From NCBI GenBank assembly GCA_963920635.1, contig OY987301.1:40647820-40711819 (forward strand): 64,000 bases of DNA. Reading direction: 5' to 3'. This DNA is from Pseudeuparius sepicola. Taxonomy: Eukaryota; Arthropoda; Insecta; Coleoptera; Anthribidae. Numbering within the stretch: position 1 is the stretch's first letter; every line of letters starts with the position of its first letter. Shown piece after piece: positions 1 to 12,500 of the stretch. The position numbers and the translations under genes are program-made. Below the pieces are notes generated by a model. That model was not told the origin of the DNA, made no database searches, and was given only the letters and a program-made list of their open reading frames with translations.

Positions 1-659
1 AAGAACTCTTCGAGGGACACTGTATGTACCAATGTTGACATATTTTATTTATTTATTTGTTGGAAGTCAAACCATTTGTTTGTAATATATAGACACAAAA
101 CTTTTAATCGCGGAGAACCAGAGTTTTCATCAGAAATATAATAATTATAACAACAAAAACTGTGTCGGATGAACTAGATAAAGCTTCCCAAAGTTTCTAT
201 ATTATAAGTGAATAATCCCGAATCTAATTAAAATAGCTTACAGTTTAATCTTACTAAACCCTTTACCTCAAAGAAAATTAACTTCGGCTGAAAAAGTAGC
301 TAAGCGTAATTCCGTGTAATACAAGTTTCGGTTAGTTTTCATTGCACTGACATTTTACTTCAAGCATTTCCTGGCAGTTGCCCGCAATAACATGAATGAT
401 TGCGAAAGATGTGAAAATGTAGTGAACTTCCGAACTGCCTGCACAGCTTTTTCTTTTTACCGATAAACGGAAACTTCGCAGAACTCTTATCCGACGCTAA
501 TTTGGAGAACGAAAAGGTTTCCATTTCGGCCAACGTTATTACGTGGAGACACGCGAAGCCATCTCAGCTGCATCCCTGCCCGCCGAACCAAAAACTGAAA
601 AAGTCGACTCAAGAATCCGCCTTGGTTCCGGCCAAACGGCAGTTTGAATAAGTTTTATT
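1..659. other. AT-rich stretch, nothing recognised
   Basis: No supported ORF, RNA gene or repeat seen. Confidence 0.5.
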
Positions 660-1000
660 ATCCTTTATCTATATTAGATACACTTTTCATGTAGGGCCCG
701 GAGTCCCGGCGAATCGATGGACGTTCCTCGCTTTCCGGGGCGGGCGGTTCAATCTCCCCCTCCCGCCAAAAACTTTCCGGGAATTAAACTTTCGTAATAA
801 AAATTCAAGGAGAAAGCCCACATGCCCCCGGTCCGTGTAATCCCCGCATCGGGCCACCCAAAAGTTAGTGCGCGCCAGACGTCTGCCGCAACCCCCTCGG
901 AAGCATCGCAAGGATAAAAAAATCACATTGATTACTCCATGGGTTTTTTCGCCACCCCACACCTGACACCAAAACAGTGTCAGGTGTGGTGTCCTTGGAT
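660..1000. other. GC-richer island without recognised coding content
   Basis: GC content rises sharply here (runs such as CGGGGCGGGCGG) against AT-rich flanks. A 120-codon minus-strand ORF is open but has no recognisable domain. A hairpin near 956-994 pairs CCACACCTGACAC with GTGTCAGGTGTGG. This could be a conserved non-coding block or an unrecognised first exon. Confidence 0.3.
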
Positions 1001-2187
1001 AAATATTTTGTGTCAAAGCGCTGAGTAAAATGTTTAGTAATTGGCGCAACTGCTGCTAAATTGGACTAAAAAATGTTTGTGCAGTAGCAAAACGATGGCC
1101 ACCTACAGAAGTAGCTAATATCGACAGTATCGTGAAAAAGATGCCTATTTTCAGATTATATTTCAATATACTTGTAAATCCTAGCTACAATAACAATTAT
1201 TTTCTACATTTTAGAACCAAGTTGTGGATTTTAATACGAATAATTAAAGCTACAATTTCTGAAATCGTTTATTTATTGTATGGGGCCACTGCGCTGCACT
1301 GGATATTGACTTCATTATAGTTATATTATTACAATATTAAAACAGTATTTATACCATCGAAGATTTAGTTAAGACTGCTAACATAAACTAGTTTCACGTT
1401 ATTATTGTTACAGCTGTTCTCATGTATTTTTAATTTTTGTGTAATAATTGATACCTTAAATCAGATTGAATCGTCTAGTTTAAAAAAATAATCTATTCAT
1501 AATTTTTTTAGACCCCTTGTTAGTACTTTTCCTATAGAAAACTGTAGAACAATCGGTTTCTTACCATTAAAGGATAAAATATATATTCGAAAGTACATAA
1601 TAATTAATGACACTAATAACGTTGTATTATCCGATTTTTCACGAAGGCGGAGATTCTACAAACGACTAACGGTTTAGAAGTAATGGATTTTATTTTTATT
1701 ATACCTAGCTAAAGACCTATTCACTGTATACTCGGAAAAGATTCTTCGTTAAGTAAATATTTGTTTAAAACATATTATTATTGATAGATAATTGAATGCT
1801 TTATTTAAAAATTTAAACTAAAGGTTGAAACTTACTAATATCAGCTTACAGCTGATTAGAGAAAATTTATTTGGCATATTTCAAACAATAGATGATAGTT
1901 AATGTTATTCACTTACGTTATATAATGGAGATACTATTTAGTGTGAATAAGCAGAATACATTTCGAAATAATTCTGAATACGTACTGTAGTTTAATTTGA
2001 AAGTACTAGTTTATGTTAGCAGTGCTGGTTATAGAGGAACCTTCAATTAAAAGAAAATATTGTCCATTTTTATTAACAACGTTTGCCAAAAAAACTTAAG
2101 AATATTCAGGTAATTAAGGCAAGCATTTTACCTCTTTTTTGTATTTTCAAATTGCCCTAAACGCTTTTCTTAGAACACGGTTAGCTA
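1001..2187. other. AT-rich stretch, nothing recognised
   Basis: Only short chance ORFs; no repeats or RNA genes recognised. Confidence 0.5.
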
Positions 2188-2823
2188 TTAATAAATTCCG
2201 TTGTTTCTAAAAAGCTGGGAAACGCAATTTATAAAGTTCCGAAGGAGTGGGACAAAACACGGCCGACCTGTCGGCCCTCGACTTTTGGGTGGCGTCATAT
2301 TAGCGGGCACGTGAAAGATGAACTGCATGTATAAAAAATGTCTGGGAGCTTGGACAGTTTTTTGAAGTCGCCCATTTATCACAAAGGAATTCAATATTAC
2401 GGTCCCGGGGCCGCGCACTTTTTTATTGCGTCCGGGGCTCCCCCGGATTAATTTGTCACGTCGATATTTGTTCGATATTTGATAAAAATGCACTGGAAAT
2501 GAAAACCTAGTGAAAAATGGAAAATGTTTCGCCGGTTTTTGTCGAGATGGGCGGCCCATCAATAATCCGTCTGGAAATACTTTTAGAACAAACGACACAA
2601 AAGGCCTTAATACCACGGCGGAAAATGTCCCGAATACTTCCCTGACTGACTGCATTTTCCGATATAAATTGTCAAGTATAACATCCATCGGACGAACGGA
2701 ACAATATAACCTTATTCCCTCTACGTAATAGCTAACAAACAAAGAAATCTCATGTATTAAAGATCCGACTACTCCTTTGTGCTTCGGGGCAGGTTTCTGG
2801 ACATATCTCCGATACAAAACCAC
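2188..2823 (-). CDS. Orphan 211-codon open reading frame, function unknown
   Basis: The longest open frame in the window, with ATG at 2823 and stop at 2188, in a GC-richer block. The predicted product is basic and rich in Arg, Lys, Phe and Pro. I see no domain, signal peptide or membrane pattern, and no partner exons. A 72-codon ORF on the other strand overlaps it. In sequence of this base composition a frame this long is uncommon but not impossible across 64 kb, and the block could equally be conserved non-coding DNA. I would not call it a gene without expression or conservation. Confidence 0.15.
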   Translation of the reverse strand: MVLYRRYVQKPAPKHKGVVGSLIHEISLFVSYYVEGIRLYCSVRPMDVILDNLYRKMQSVREVFGTFSAVVLRPFVSFVLKVFPDGLLMGRPSRQKPAKHFPFFTRFSFPVHFYQISNKYRRDKLIRGSPGRNKKVRGPGTVILNSFVINGRLQKTVQAPRHFLYMQFIFHVPANMTPPKSRGPTGRPCFVPLLRNFINCVSQLFRNNGIY

Positions 2824-3610
2824 ATCGTCGTTATAAAAGGAAACAAGAAATATAATATAGACAACTGCTTGTCCTTTTCATTTTCAAAAGAGAAGTAGTA
2901 AAGTTCTTCGTTTAGATATCGTTTATTAGAACAGGTATGTTCGGCTTTTTTTAGGCAAATCTTTCCAAATTATCCATAGCCCATTAATGCAGAAATTCTG
3001 TTTATAAAACACGTTGAGGTGTTGTCTATAAATTAAATATATACTAAAATTTCAATTATTATACGTAAGTATCAAGATAATGTGTTTAGAATTCAAGTCT
3101 ATGGATTCTAATCCCAGAAACGAAGGCCAACCCATTAACCCTACATTTTTGTCTATTTAACCACACTTAACTATATTCAAAAATGCTTCTCTTAAAATAT
3201 ACAAAGGGTTAGAGTTGAATATAAAAAATCGTTTTTTGGTAACATTTTTGTGTTGAAATTGGGTGCACATTATTACTATATATTTATGTCTAATTCGATC
3301 ATGTGGTTCTCATTGCTGTAACTCAAAAAAAAAGAAACAGATGAAAAGCGTTTTAAAATATAACCACATTTTGATTCACAAAAATGATAAAATCTAAATC
3401 TAAAAATCTACTAGGTTGGCCTTCTTTTCTTGTAATAATTGTATATTTCAAATCGGCAAACTTTGATTTTTTAAATATTTTTATCGGATACCTCTTAATT
3501 CGGAAGATATTAAAATATTCATTTTTTGTTTGATGTATCGGAAATTAAACTACAATATAATATAATAGTTTTAACAAAGGTTGGACAAAAGAATTTAGCA
3601 AGTACAGATC
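2824..3610. other. AT-rich stretch, nothing recognised
   Basis: No supported features. Confidence 0.5.
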
Positions 3611-4061
3611 ATACAAAATTTGAAGGCGGAGAATTCTAGGAAGTAGTTTGTAAATAATACCCAGAAACCCCACCTGCACTGGCTCATTTCACACAGCAGC
3701 GTAACAACAATTGGAAAATACTGTGTTATGTTATCAAAACCGAAAACCAGTACTTACAAAATTAAATTAATATAGAGCTAATTATTACTAATTCCGAAAG
3801 TGACTCCTCCGATGACGATGTTAGTGAATATGCATCAGATTGACAAATATTACCTATTGTAATTGTAAATTATTATACATAATAGTTGTGCAAGATAATA
3901 AATATATTATTTATTGCTAATAATTATTTAAATTACTTTTTAATAAAATTCATCACTCGTAATGTATTTCTGTGCAATTACTCTCCAAGCACGCCACTGA
4001 AATCTGTATTAATATTTACGATTTCCTACATCTAGGAATTCTCCGCCTTCAAATTTTGTAT
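3611..4061. mobile_element. Non-autonomous DNA element with ~28-bp terminal inverted repeats
   Basis: Ends ATACAAAATTTGAAGGCGGA at 3611 and its inverted copy ending at 4061. A short frame just left of 3842 reads NSESDSSDDDVSEYASD then stop. This acidic Ser/Asp peptide resembles pieces of transposase ORFs and suggests the element derives from a coding parent by internal deletion. Superfamily not determined. Confidence 0.65.
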
Positions 4062-4181
4062 TATGTGTATATTATAGTAATATTTGTTTTTATTTTAGTG
4101 TGTTTTTGCGGGTGACATTTTGTTAAAAAAATATTTTGCGCACACCGTTTATTTGCAACATACTCCACGAAACTATTCCAA

Positions 4182-4268
4182 ATGACAAGTTGCATTATTG
4201 GGAACTGCAAAAATTGTGCAGGATCACACGAATTTTTGTCAACAAGGTTTCCTAAGAACCCAAATTAA
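4182..4268 (+). pseudogene. Possible THAP-domain start (transposase relic)
   Basis: ATG at 4182 opens MTSCIIGNCKN and, after a short insertion, RFPKNPN before TAA. The pattern Met-x-x-Cys-(4)-Cys near the N-terminus, then RFPK, resembles the start of a THAP zinc finger, the DNA-binding domain of P-element-type transposases and related proteins. Only 28 codons remain and the rest of the domain is absent, so this is at most a fragment. It lies just outside the inverted-repeat element ending at 4061. Confidence 0.35.
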
Positions 4269-4402
4269 CAAGAAAACTACAAACGAAATATTCAAACTAG
4301 GAAATTACACAATATTTTCTATTTCATATCTTTTTGATTTGGCAGTATGTGGCAGCATGTAGAATATTATATTTTAATCTGCAACATAATAAAATATACA
4401 TA

Positions 4403-5106
4403 TACAGTGTGTCCATGTTTTTAAAAACTTTTTTGTTAGATAACTCTTCAAAATGCGCATTACAACGTTAGGCAGTTTTGTCCTTAAACGGGCCAAAATT
4501 TCGAGAAGTTCTATTAGCAATTTTCTTAGAAAAATGTGATTCTTGTTTAAGATGGAATTTATTTTATTGTTTTTAATAATAATATTTAATATCTAATGAA
4601 AACATTACAACAATTACACTTGAAGCCTTTAGATAATGAGATAAGAATGGATTTCTATTTGGAACATCCTAATTAATGTTTCAAAAAAATGTTTGTACCC
4701 TGATGAAGCTTATAATCTTCCTAATCGCTGAATTGGACGAAATACCTAATCTGAGGGGACTACCACAAATAAGAAATCGTTTTCCAACTTAACTAAATGC
4801 AACTCTGTTGTAATGTTTTCATTAGATAATGTTAGAAACAATAAAATACATTCGTACAATTTAAAATATATATTTTTCTAGAACACCCTGCACATAATGA
4901 CAATGAAAATTTGTACAAAAAAATCGCTAATAGGACTTCTCGAAATTTTGACCCATAAAAATGGTCGTAGTTGGCCATGGTTATAGCTTAGGCACGCAAA
5001 ACTGCTTAAGGTTCTAATCCGCATTTTCATCATTTTGAAGACCTATCTAACAAAAAGTTTTTGAAAATCGGTAAGCAAACAAAAAAATCCACGTGGACAC
5101 ACTGTA
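4403..5106. mobile_element. TA-flanked inverted-repeat element, 704 bp
   Basis: Ends TACAGTGTGTCCA and inverted TGGACACACTGTA. Inverted similarity continues inwards for ~150-200 bp on each side (GTTAGATAACTC with the inverted copy near 5040; CGAGAAGTTCTATTAGC with the copy near 4925). The TA-CAGTG ends fit a Tc1/mariner-type MITE. Confidence 0.75.
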
Positions 5107-8100
5107 GGTAAGAAATATTAATTTATTTGAAACAAATTCCTCAAAATTATGCAAATTTCTTATTAGAAATTGAATTACTAAAAATTCTGCATTCTCTGAA
5201 TTTCTCGAAAAATTTAGTAGTAAGCTGTATCCACAAAAGGTATAACAAATCAAAAATGTATATGAATGGATTTTACCAATTTTCAAAAAAAACTTGGTTT
5301 AATAAGAGCATGCAAGGGTGATTCCTAGAATTTGAAGATAAGATGAAAATAAAATGAACTCGAATTATTATTTTTTGACGTGTTTGACTACCGGCAACAG
5401 TCTAGGGACCTAACAAAATTTCCCTTATAATTTGCCCTTATATTCATTTTTTCTGTAGCTAATAAAGCTCATCTATCGCAAAAGATAGCACAATATTTAA
5501 AAGTCATTGGAAACTATACTAACGTATCAGAGGTTCAGTCGCAGAAAAAGTTCAGTCAAAGGATTCCTTTGGTATTTTTAGCCTAATTAAAATTGCCATA
5601 TCTTCACGAAAGAAAGTCGATGGATTGAAAATAATTATTGAGTTCGCAAGTTCGTTTTTTTATTAAACAATTTTTCAAATAAATTCTATTAAGGAAGGCT
5701 TGCTATTTTGATAATGTAAAGAAAAGTAATATTTTAGTATTCAGTGGACTACAATTTTGACCTACCAATTAGGTCTCGAATGAACCTTTACAAACTAAAG
5801 ATGTTCCAGAATTTCAAAATTGAGTTTGACCTCTTTATGGTGCTTACAATTTGTTTTGTATTCGAACACATTCAGAAATCGTTTTGAAATGTAGCAGGGT
5901 AGTACGGATCTTCAATCTAAAAACTATAGAAGAAACTACTACGGTTAAGGGTGAAGCTAAGACTAATAGGTAGTAGTTAAATATACACAGTCTAGCTCTA
6001 TTCAGTACCGTGTGTCTATTTGTTATGGCATATAGTACATTTTGTAGAGTGATAATATCGAACAAATAAAGATGATGTCATGAGACTATTTGTTGCAATT
6101 TATTTTATTTAAAAGAATCGTCCAAGGATTTTCCGTTGTTACTGATGTTAATGTCGAAACTGTGCGTGTGGTAAGTAAACATATGTGAATAAAATACACA
6201 TAAAGATTACTAGTCTATAAGTCTATAGTTTATGTTGAATCTAAACATCTACGATGAATAGAAACAAATAGAAAACTTGTTTCTTTCAAATTATTAATCA
6301 GTAAATTCTGTTATCTAAACATCGAACTAACTATTTCACACGGACTGCAAATATTTTGTTAATTCTATAATTTTTCTAAAACCCAGATAATTAATGTTGT
6401 AAATTTATATAAAAATTTAGTCTACGTCTATCTATTTTTTCTACGCACTATTTGCGCTAGGTACTATTCCTTGTTACAATGTTTTAAAAATATTACTATC
6501 ACAGTAAATGTATTAAATAGTAAATAATTAAATAGTTAATACATTTACTACTAACAATTTAGAAAAAAAAAACACTACTACATCGTTGTTAAGCCTCCTT
6601 CTAAATGTTGTCTACTTCTATTCTCTCTAGTGTTAAACACTGAGTCTATAAAAATATCACATGACTTTCTATTAACCACTTCACTAAAAATTAGTAGTTA
6701 CTCGCCCCTGATTGATGGAAAGTTCCAAAATGGCGTCCGCTTCACAGGCTCACACACTGTTTAACACCTCTAGGTAACCTTTTTCTCTTTTTGACACTAA
6801 ATATGTAGATGTATTTTGCCAACAGCGTTCCTTTCAAATATTTTGGAAATTTTTAATTCGCTTATGAATAAAACCCGATGAGCCTTATAGGCACTGAAAA
6901 TATCTAGTGGCATAAAAATAAAATAAACCACTACCGGTGCGAACTTACTAGAACAGCGAGGTAAATCTTTTAGTTTTCCTGTACACATTATTAGAACCAT
7001 CGCCGTTCTCAACAATTTTAAAACGGACTAATATGGCGTAAATATAAAAATTGGACTTACTTTTTCGTGTGTATATTCCCGCATTTGGGATTTTCAAACT
7101 TTTCATTTCTTGATCGAATTTGAATCATGTCTAAGTAACTGGAAGTAACGATTTTTTCCGCCGACCCCACATTCCCATTGGAAATAAATGAAAGAATTTT
7201 CCGACACGTTTTCTTAAAGTTGGATTTAATAGTTTAAAAAAATCCATCAAATTAGGGAGTGTCCACCATTTTGGTGGATCATTATTAATTTGTAGTTCGA
7301 ACCAGACTAAAGTGGCCCAATCCGTCTCTTAGAAAAATGCGAAAGTGAAGGCAGCTATTCTTTAGATTTTCACATATTTAAAATTCGAATTCTATTTGGT
7401 TAGATAATAAATATTTTTTGTTTATTGTCATTATATAGGTATATCATAATTAAAACTCTTATATTATTGTCAAATGAATAATAAAATAAAACTAGCTTTG
7501 AATCTAACTAACAATATCTCAAAAAATACCAGCTGTGTAGGTAGATATTATTTAAACAGCCAAACTTAAAAGTGGGATAAGTATTGTTTTAAGAAAAAAA
7601 ATCTTATGGATATGGGCATGCAAACATTTCATTTTTAGAGATATAGGATATTGAATTTTTTCAGAAAAATCAATTTAGGAGATTTTGCAATCATATTTGA
7701 TATTATATACTTATATACTATTGGAAATACCCTTCCAATCAACATATACGAGTAGGTAGATATTTTAAGAGGCAGCTTAAAACGTTATATAAATATGTGG
7801 CATATATTGCTTATTTTTCGATGTACATGGTTTGAACTGAATTTGTATTTCATACAAGATAAAATGTTAAATCAATGTCACACCCTATACTTGATGTAAA
7901 TAAAATATTCCAGAGACAAAAAATGAAATTCAATGCATATTAAAAAATTATTTTAAACGGTGCATTCCTCTGTCATGAGATTAAAATCCATTTTTGTGTT
8001 GAAAATTGCAAAATATCAATTTGAAATATTGAAAAAATGGCGAAATTTTTTTTAAAAATATGACTGTATCTATTTATCCCACAGACCCCCGATTCAACGC

Positions 8101-9050
8101 ACCCCTGATTATTATCGGCATTTCACTCTAATATTCCATTGTAAGGTATAACAAGTTTAGTATGTGGGCGAAATTTGATTTGCCTCTCTTCAAACGTTTC
8201 GAAAATATTAAAAGAAAACCATCTTAGGAGTTCAACTATTAACACCGTGTACATCGAGAAGAGAACTAAGCATTTGAGGCCATAATGCGCATATGATGTT
8301 GTCTTCATAAAATCAACTCAGCGGCCACCTCTTAAAATATCTGATGGTTGGAACACCCTATTTATTTATGACAACACAAGTGCAACGAAGCGTATTAATG
8401 TCAGCAGAGCACTAAATTTTGAATAGCAGGTTTGAATTATCGAAAAAATGCTTGTTCCTCATCAGAACATTGCCTAAAAATGAAGTTTCTTGCAAAACGG
8501 TAACAGATACTAAGAAATTCAAAGACACATTTTTGTTTGCAATTAAATGCACCTCTAAACAATAATAATGACACTAACTAATAATAATAAAATATAGTCT
8601 AAGGGTTTCCGAGAAAAACCTAACCTAACCAGCATCCAATATTTATAATGGACTGCATGGTTACATGCTAAAGTAATATAAGATAGATTAAGACGTCTTA
8701 AAAGAAAATACATTTTTAAAATTATTAGTCAGTAGTTAATAAACTGACCAAATAATTGAAATGTATGTTCGACAAAATGTAACCAACTAAATTGGGAATA
8801 TGATATGATTATAATCCTTGCTGATTGATTGTTGAGAAACTTTCTAACTTTCATTCACTAAATATTATGCCGAAAACTTTGAGTTTTCCACAAAGAAAAT
8901 TTTTTCGCTTTATTATTGCCAATTTCTCAAAAAAAAACCTCCCTGACTTTCTCATATTTTTTGCGAATAATAAATTCTACCCCGTCTTTGTGCTTAGCAA
9001 AAGGCCACACTAAAACCTTTAAAAAACAAATTAATCACATTTTTACGCCA
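5107..9050. other. AT-rich flank, little structure
   Basis: No gene found. A short AT-rich palindrome sits at 6504-6552 (AGTAAATGTATTAA and its inverse). A possible weak inverted pair, GTGGGATAAGTA near 7573 with TATTTATCCCACA near 8075, may be the ends of a decayed element. An insect-style CCTAACCTAACC motif lies near 8620 and is too short to be telomeric. Confidence 0.4.
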
Positions 9051-9054
9051 CTTT

Positions 9055-9360
9055 CGCAACTTGAGAAACTCGGTTTAATTTCGCCAAGTTCGGCCGACAA
9101 AAATGGCCGAAGTTCTGCGAATCCGGCGAGATTACCCAAAATGATTTGAAAGGAGCGTCGCAGGGGCGCGCGGCGGGCTCGGCCCGCACCTGGCCAGATG
9201 TCGTTCTCCAGATTAAAACTTGATATTCCCGGAGTTCGAAACGGGATGGGGAAGGGGGGGGGGTTAGGGGAGCTCGACACCTGAAACTTTATATCCCCGT
9301 AATGCAGTCAACGATCCGGCCGGTTCGCTCATAAATAAGTCAGCGGGCCAAGGCGAGTTG
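9055..9360. promoter_or_regulatory. GC-richer block, copy 1 of a duplicated ~85-bp motif
   Basis: 9275-9357 shares about 85 bp of near-identical sequence with 12281-12365, including CCCCGTAATGCAGTCAACGA and CATAAATAAGTCAGCGGGCC. No coding pattern or transposon end is seen. Two well-preserved copies 3 kb apart suggest either a constrained non-coding element or an unrecognised repeat. Confidence 0.35.
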
Positions 9361-10810
9361 ATGACAAAAGTGAAGAAGAAGTCGAGGTATAGACAATGAG
9401 ATATATTTTTGAAATAATACATTATTATAAAAGCAAGCGGCTTGCAGGATACATTAGTGCCATTTTATGACTTCGTAGGTACAAGATGGCGGTAACGACT
9501 GCTGTTTTAATATATTGTTTTATAGAATATGCAAAGAATCCTGAATTCTCATCGGCTATGTCAGTTGAATTTTGCTTTGTTTTAGGAAACTAACAGGAAA
9601 ATAAAAGATAATGTATAAAAGGAGCAAAATTAAAGAAGACACAATTGCTTATATTTAAACAATAATGTAAAAATGAAATTTGTGCTTTACGAGCTGGGCT
9701 GGTATGTTAGTTACGAAATTTGAAATAAAATTTATTTTTCGTAAAATAAACTGAAATGTTGTGTATGAGTAAGTTAAAAATTTAAGTTCATAACATAATT
9801 AATTCAGAGAATTTGTGGCTTCGTGGTAATACGTTTTAAAATCGACAAACTCAACTTAAAAAAATATCTCTTATAATTACTCCATATATTTATATTTAGT
9901 GGAATAATTAGATTTTGGGTGATACGAAAAATATCGAATATGATGTAGTGGTTTCAAGTAACGGGCCTGATACCTAGTTTCAACGCTTACAAAGCGTCAC
10001 AAGTAGTAATAGGCTCTGTATGTAAAAATAAAATGGTCTGTGTCTGCCACACAACAAAAAATATTTTAAAAAATTTTAATTTTGAAGAAAAAACATCACT
10101 GAATTAAAATCTGTCTACTTAGATTTTTGTAATATTCGCATCTTTTTGTGATTCAACTACAGTCGATTTATTTGTTTGGTACCGTAGTTACAAAATAATG
10201 TTTTTGTTTAAATGTGAAAGAAAAACATTTGATCTCAAAATATTGAATCAAAACCTTATCTCTGTATAAAAATGTTTACTGTCCCGGAAAACTACACACA
10301 CTTTACTTCAACATTATTTTGTATGAACAAAATTGTTTTATCTCAAAAGTAAATAAAATAATATATGTTTACGGAAAGTGGGTCATTTTGTGTTGACTCT
10401 ATGAAAGGGATGATTGGTAAATAATGATCCCCTTTCAACAGACGCTATTTTGGACGCAGTTCTTAGCAAAAAAGCCATATGCCCCGTTTTCAATATACAA
10501 TATACAGGGAGTTGAAACGTGCAGAAAATTAAACTATATTATTATCTTCTCTAGTACAAAAAATAAAATTAACGCCCGCCTCTTTCAAATTTCGTATCCA
10601 AATTGAGAAAAAATTTCCTATGTGTGAATAGCTATGTATGAAAAATTGTTCGCTTTCAAAATGAAACGGATTGAATTCGACAAAATTTGGACAAGCTGTA
10701 TCACGAAAACCAGTGGTGTTTTGCCCAATACCCATTTGGCATTTTTCCTACATTTGGATGTACAGTTAATCCGCGAAATTTGGAAGAGATAGGCCTTAAT
10801 TTTATAATTC
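9361..10810. other. AT-rich stretch, nothing recognised
   Basis: No supported features. Confidence 0.5.
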
Positions 10811-10816
10811 GAATTT

Positions 10817-11820
10817 TGTTCGAAAACATCTGTTAGAAAAAACATTTGTTCGAAAACATCTGTTCGAAAAACATCTGTTCGATAAACATCTGTTCGAAAA
10901 ACATTTGTTCGAATAAAGATTTGTTTAATTTAATAAGAGATACTTAAAACTGAAATTAGTAATTTTCCGATACAGTTTTCTCCGCAACTAAATATATTTT
11001 TGGCTAGACAACCAAATGTATATTAGCAGTAAATATTCATTTATTTGAGTAAATACTTGGTAATCGTTGAAAGTATCCCTATTTTACACCAGAGCGTGCA
11101 AATATCTAAAAATTATGGTCCACAATACATATTTGCTACCCTTATACTATTAAACTTTTAATTTTATTATTACTGTACATACAGGTATAAACACTAGCCA
11201 GTGTATATACGCAGTCTTTTGAGACACCCTGAATATTTTGTGTTCTACAAAACTGTGACTCTCACTTTCCGCCAAACCTACTCCTCTGAAGTTGCGCAAA
11301 ATATACAATATACTTCAATTACTGACACTTGCTAGTGTTTATACCTGTCCTGTCCTGTATGTACAATAATAATAAAATTAAAAGTTTATTATTATAAGGG
11401 TAGCAAATATTTACTCCAATAAATGAATGTTTACTGCTCCTATACATACGGTTGTCTAGTCAAAAATGTATTTAGATGCGGAGAAAACTGTATAGGAAAA
11501 TTACTAATTTTAGTTTCAAGTATCTCTTATTAAATAAAACAAATGTTTTTCGAATGGATGTTTTCTCGAACAGATGTTTTTCGAACAGATGTTTTTCGAA
11601 TAGATGTTTTTTGAACAAGTGTTTTTTCGAACAGATGTTTTTCGAACAAGATGTTTTTTCGAACAGATGTTTTTCGAACAGATGATTTTTCGTACAGATG
11701 TTTTTCAAACAGATGTTTTTCGAACAGATGTTTTTCGAACAGATGTCTTTCAAACAGATGTTTTTCGAACCGACGTTTTTCGAACAAATGTATTTTCGAA
11801 GAGATGTTTTTCGAACAAAT
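10817..11820. mobile_element. Foldback-type element with minisatellite arms
   Basis: Long inverted repeats of about 390-500 bp surround a ~125-bp loop (11200-11325). The outer part of each arm is a tandem array of a ~15-bp unit, GTTCGAAAAACATCT: about 7 copies at 10817-10915, and about 18 copies in reverse orientation at 11541-11820. The inner arms pair single-copy sequence, for example ATTTGCTACCCTTATA near 11128 with its inverse near 11400. Long inverted repeats built partly of short tandem repeats are the hallmark of Foldback (FB) elements of flies. No transposase is present. ORFs reading FRTDVF repeats are shadows of the array. Confidence 0.8.
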
Positions 11821-12239
11821 TTCCGCGACTCTTTTCGCCTCTAAATTTTAAAACAACAGTATATACTTTAATTCTTTTAGTCTTTAATTTTTTAGTTGGC
11901 TTTATCACCACTAGATAAGCTATTGTTATTTAACTATTCAAGCCACGACCATGCTCCTGCTTTAACAATAATTTTCCAAAAAGTGCCTATTAAAATGAGG
12001 ACTAATTGAGGATCATTATATACCAAACACTTTTTTATTTTGAATACAAAAAGGTGCGTATATTTTCCCAGTAGATATTATCGGGTACTGCATTTAAACT
12101 GCATACACAAAATGCAAAAAATAGTGTACTAATTCTAATTTAATAAAATTATTGCACAAAGTCACAATATCCAGATTAATTTCGTATTGTCAAAATCTAC
12201 ACTTTTTCCACCGACTTATTACTTATAACTTTCCACTCG

Positions 12240-12500
12240 CAAAGTTGGAAAAGGGGTGAGCCCTGGCGGTGGAGGGTGTGCGACACCTTAAACTTTAAAT
12301 CCCCGTAATGCAGTCAACGATTCGGCTGGCCCGCTCATAAATAAGTCAGCGGGCCAAGGTGGACGTCAAAAGCGGAGGAGCCGGGGGCGGCGGCGGGGGC
12401 GCCGGGGGCGCTAAATAATTGAGCAGCCATTTTGGGGGCGGGCGCGTTTTATTTCGCGCTCGGAAAAACCGGCCGGGCCGCCTTTATTTATTTAGGATAA
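12240..12500. promoter_or_regulatory. GC-rich block, copy 2 of the duplicated ~85-bp motif
   Basis: Carries the second copy of the 9275-9357 motif (12281-12365), here with a perfect 8-bp stem: GGCCCGCT, a 12-nt loop CATAAATAAGTC, then AGCGGGCC. A run of GC-rich sequence follows to about 12480. No coding pattern. Confidence 0.35.

Noticed and set aside
8618..8634. CCTAACCTAACC, like insect telomere repeat
   Set aside because: Only two units, and single copies recur in other TE-rich spots; far too short for telomeric DNA.
11472..11918. Several overlapping ORFs reading FRTDVF / KHLFEKHLFE repeats
   Set aside because: All are translations of the 15-bp minisatellite arm in different frames; no protein evidence.
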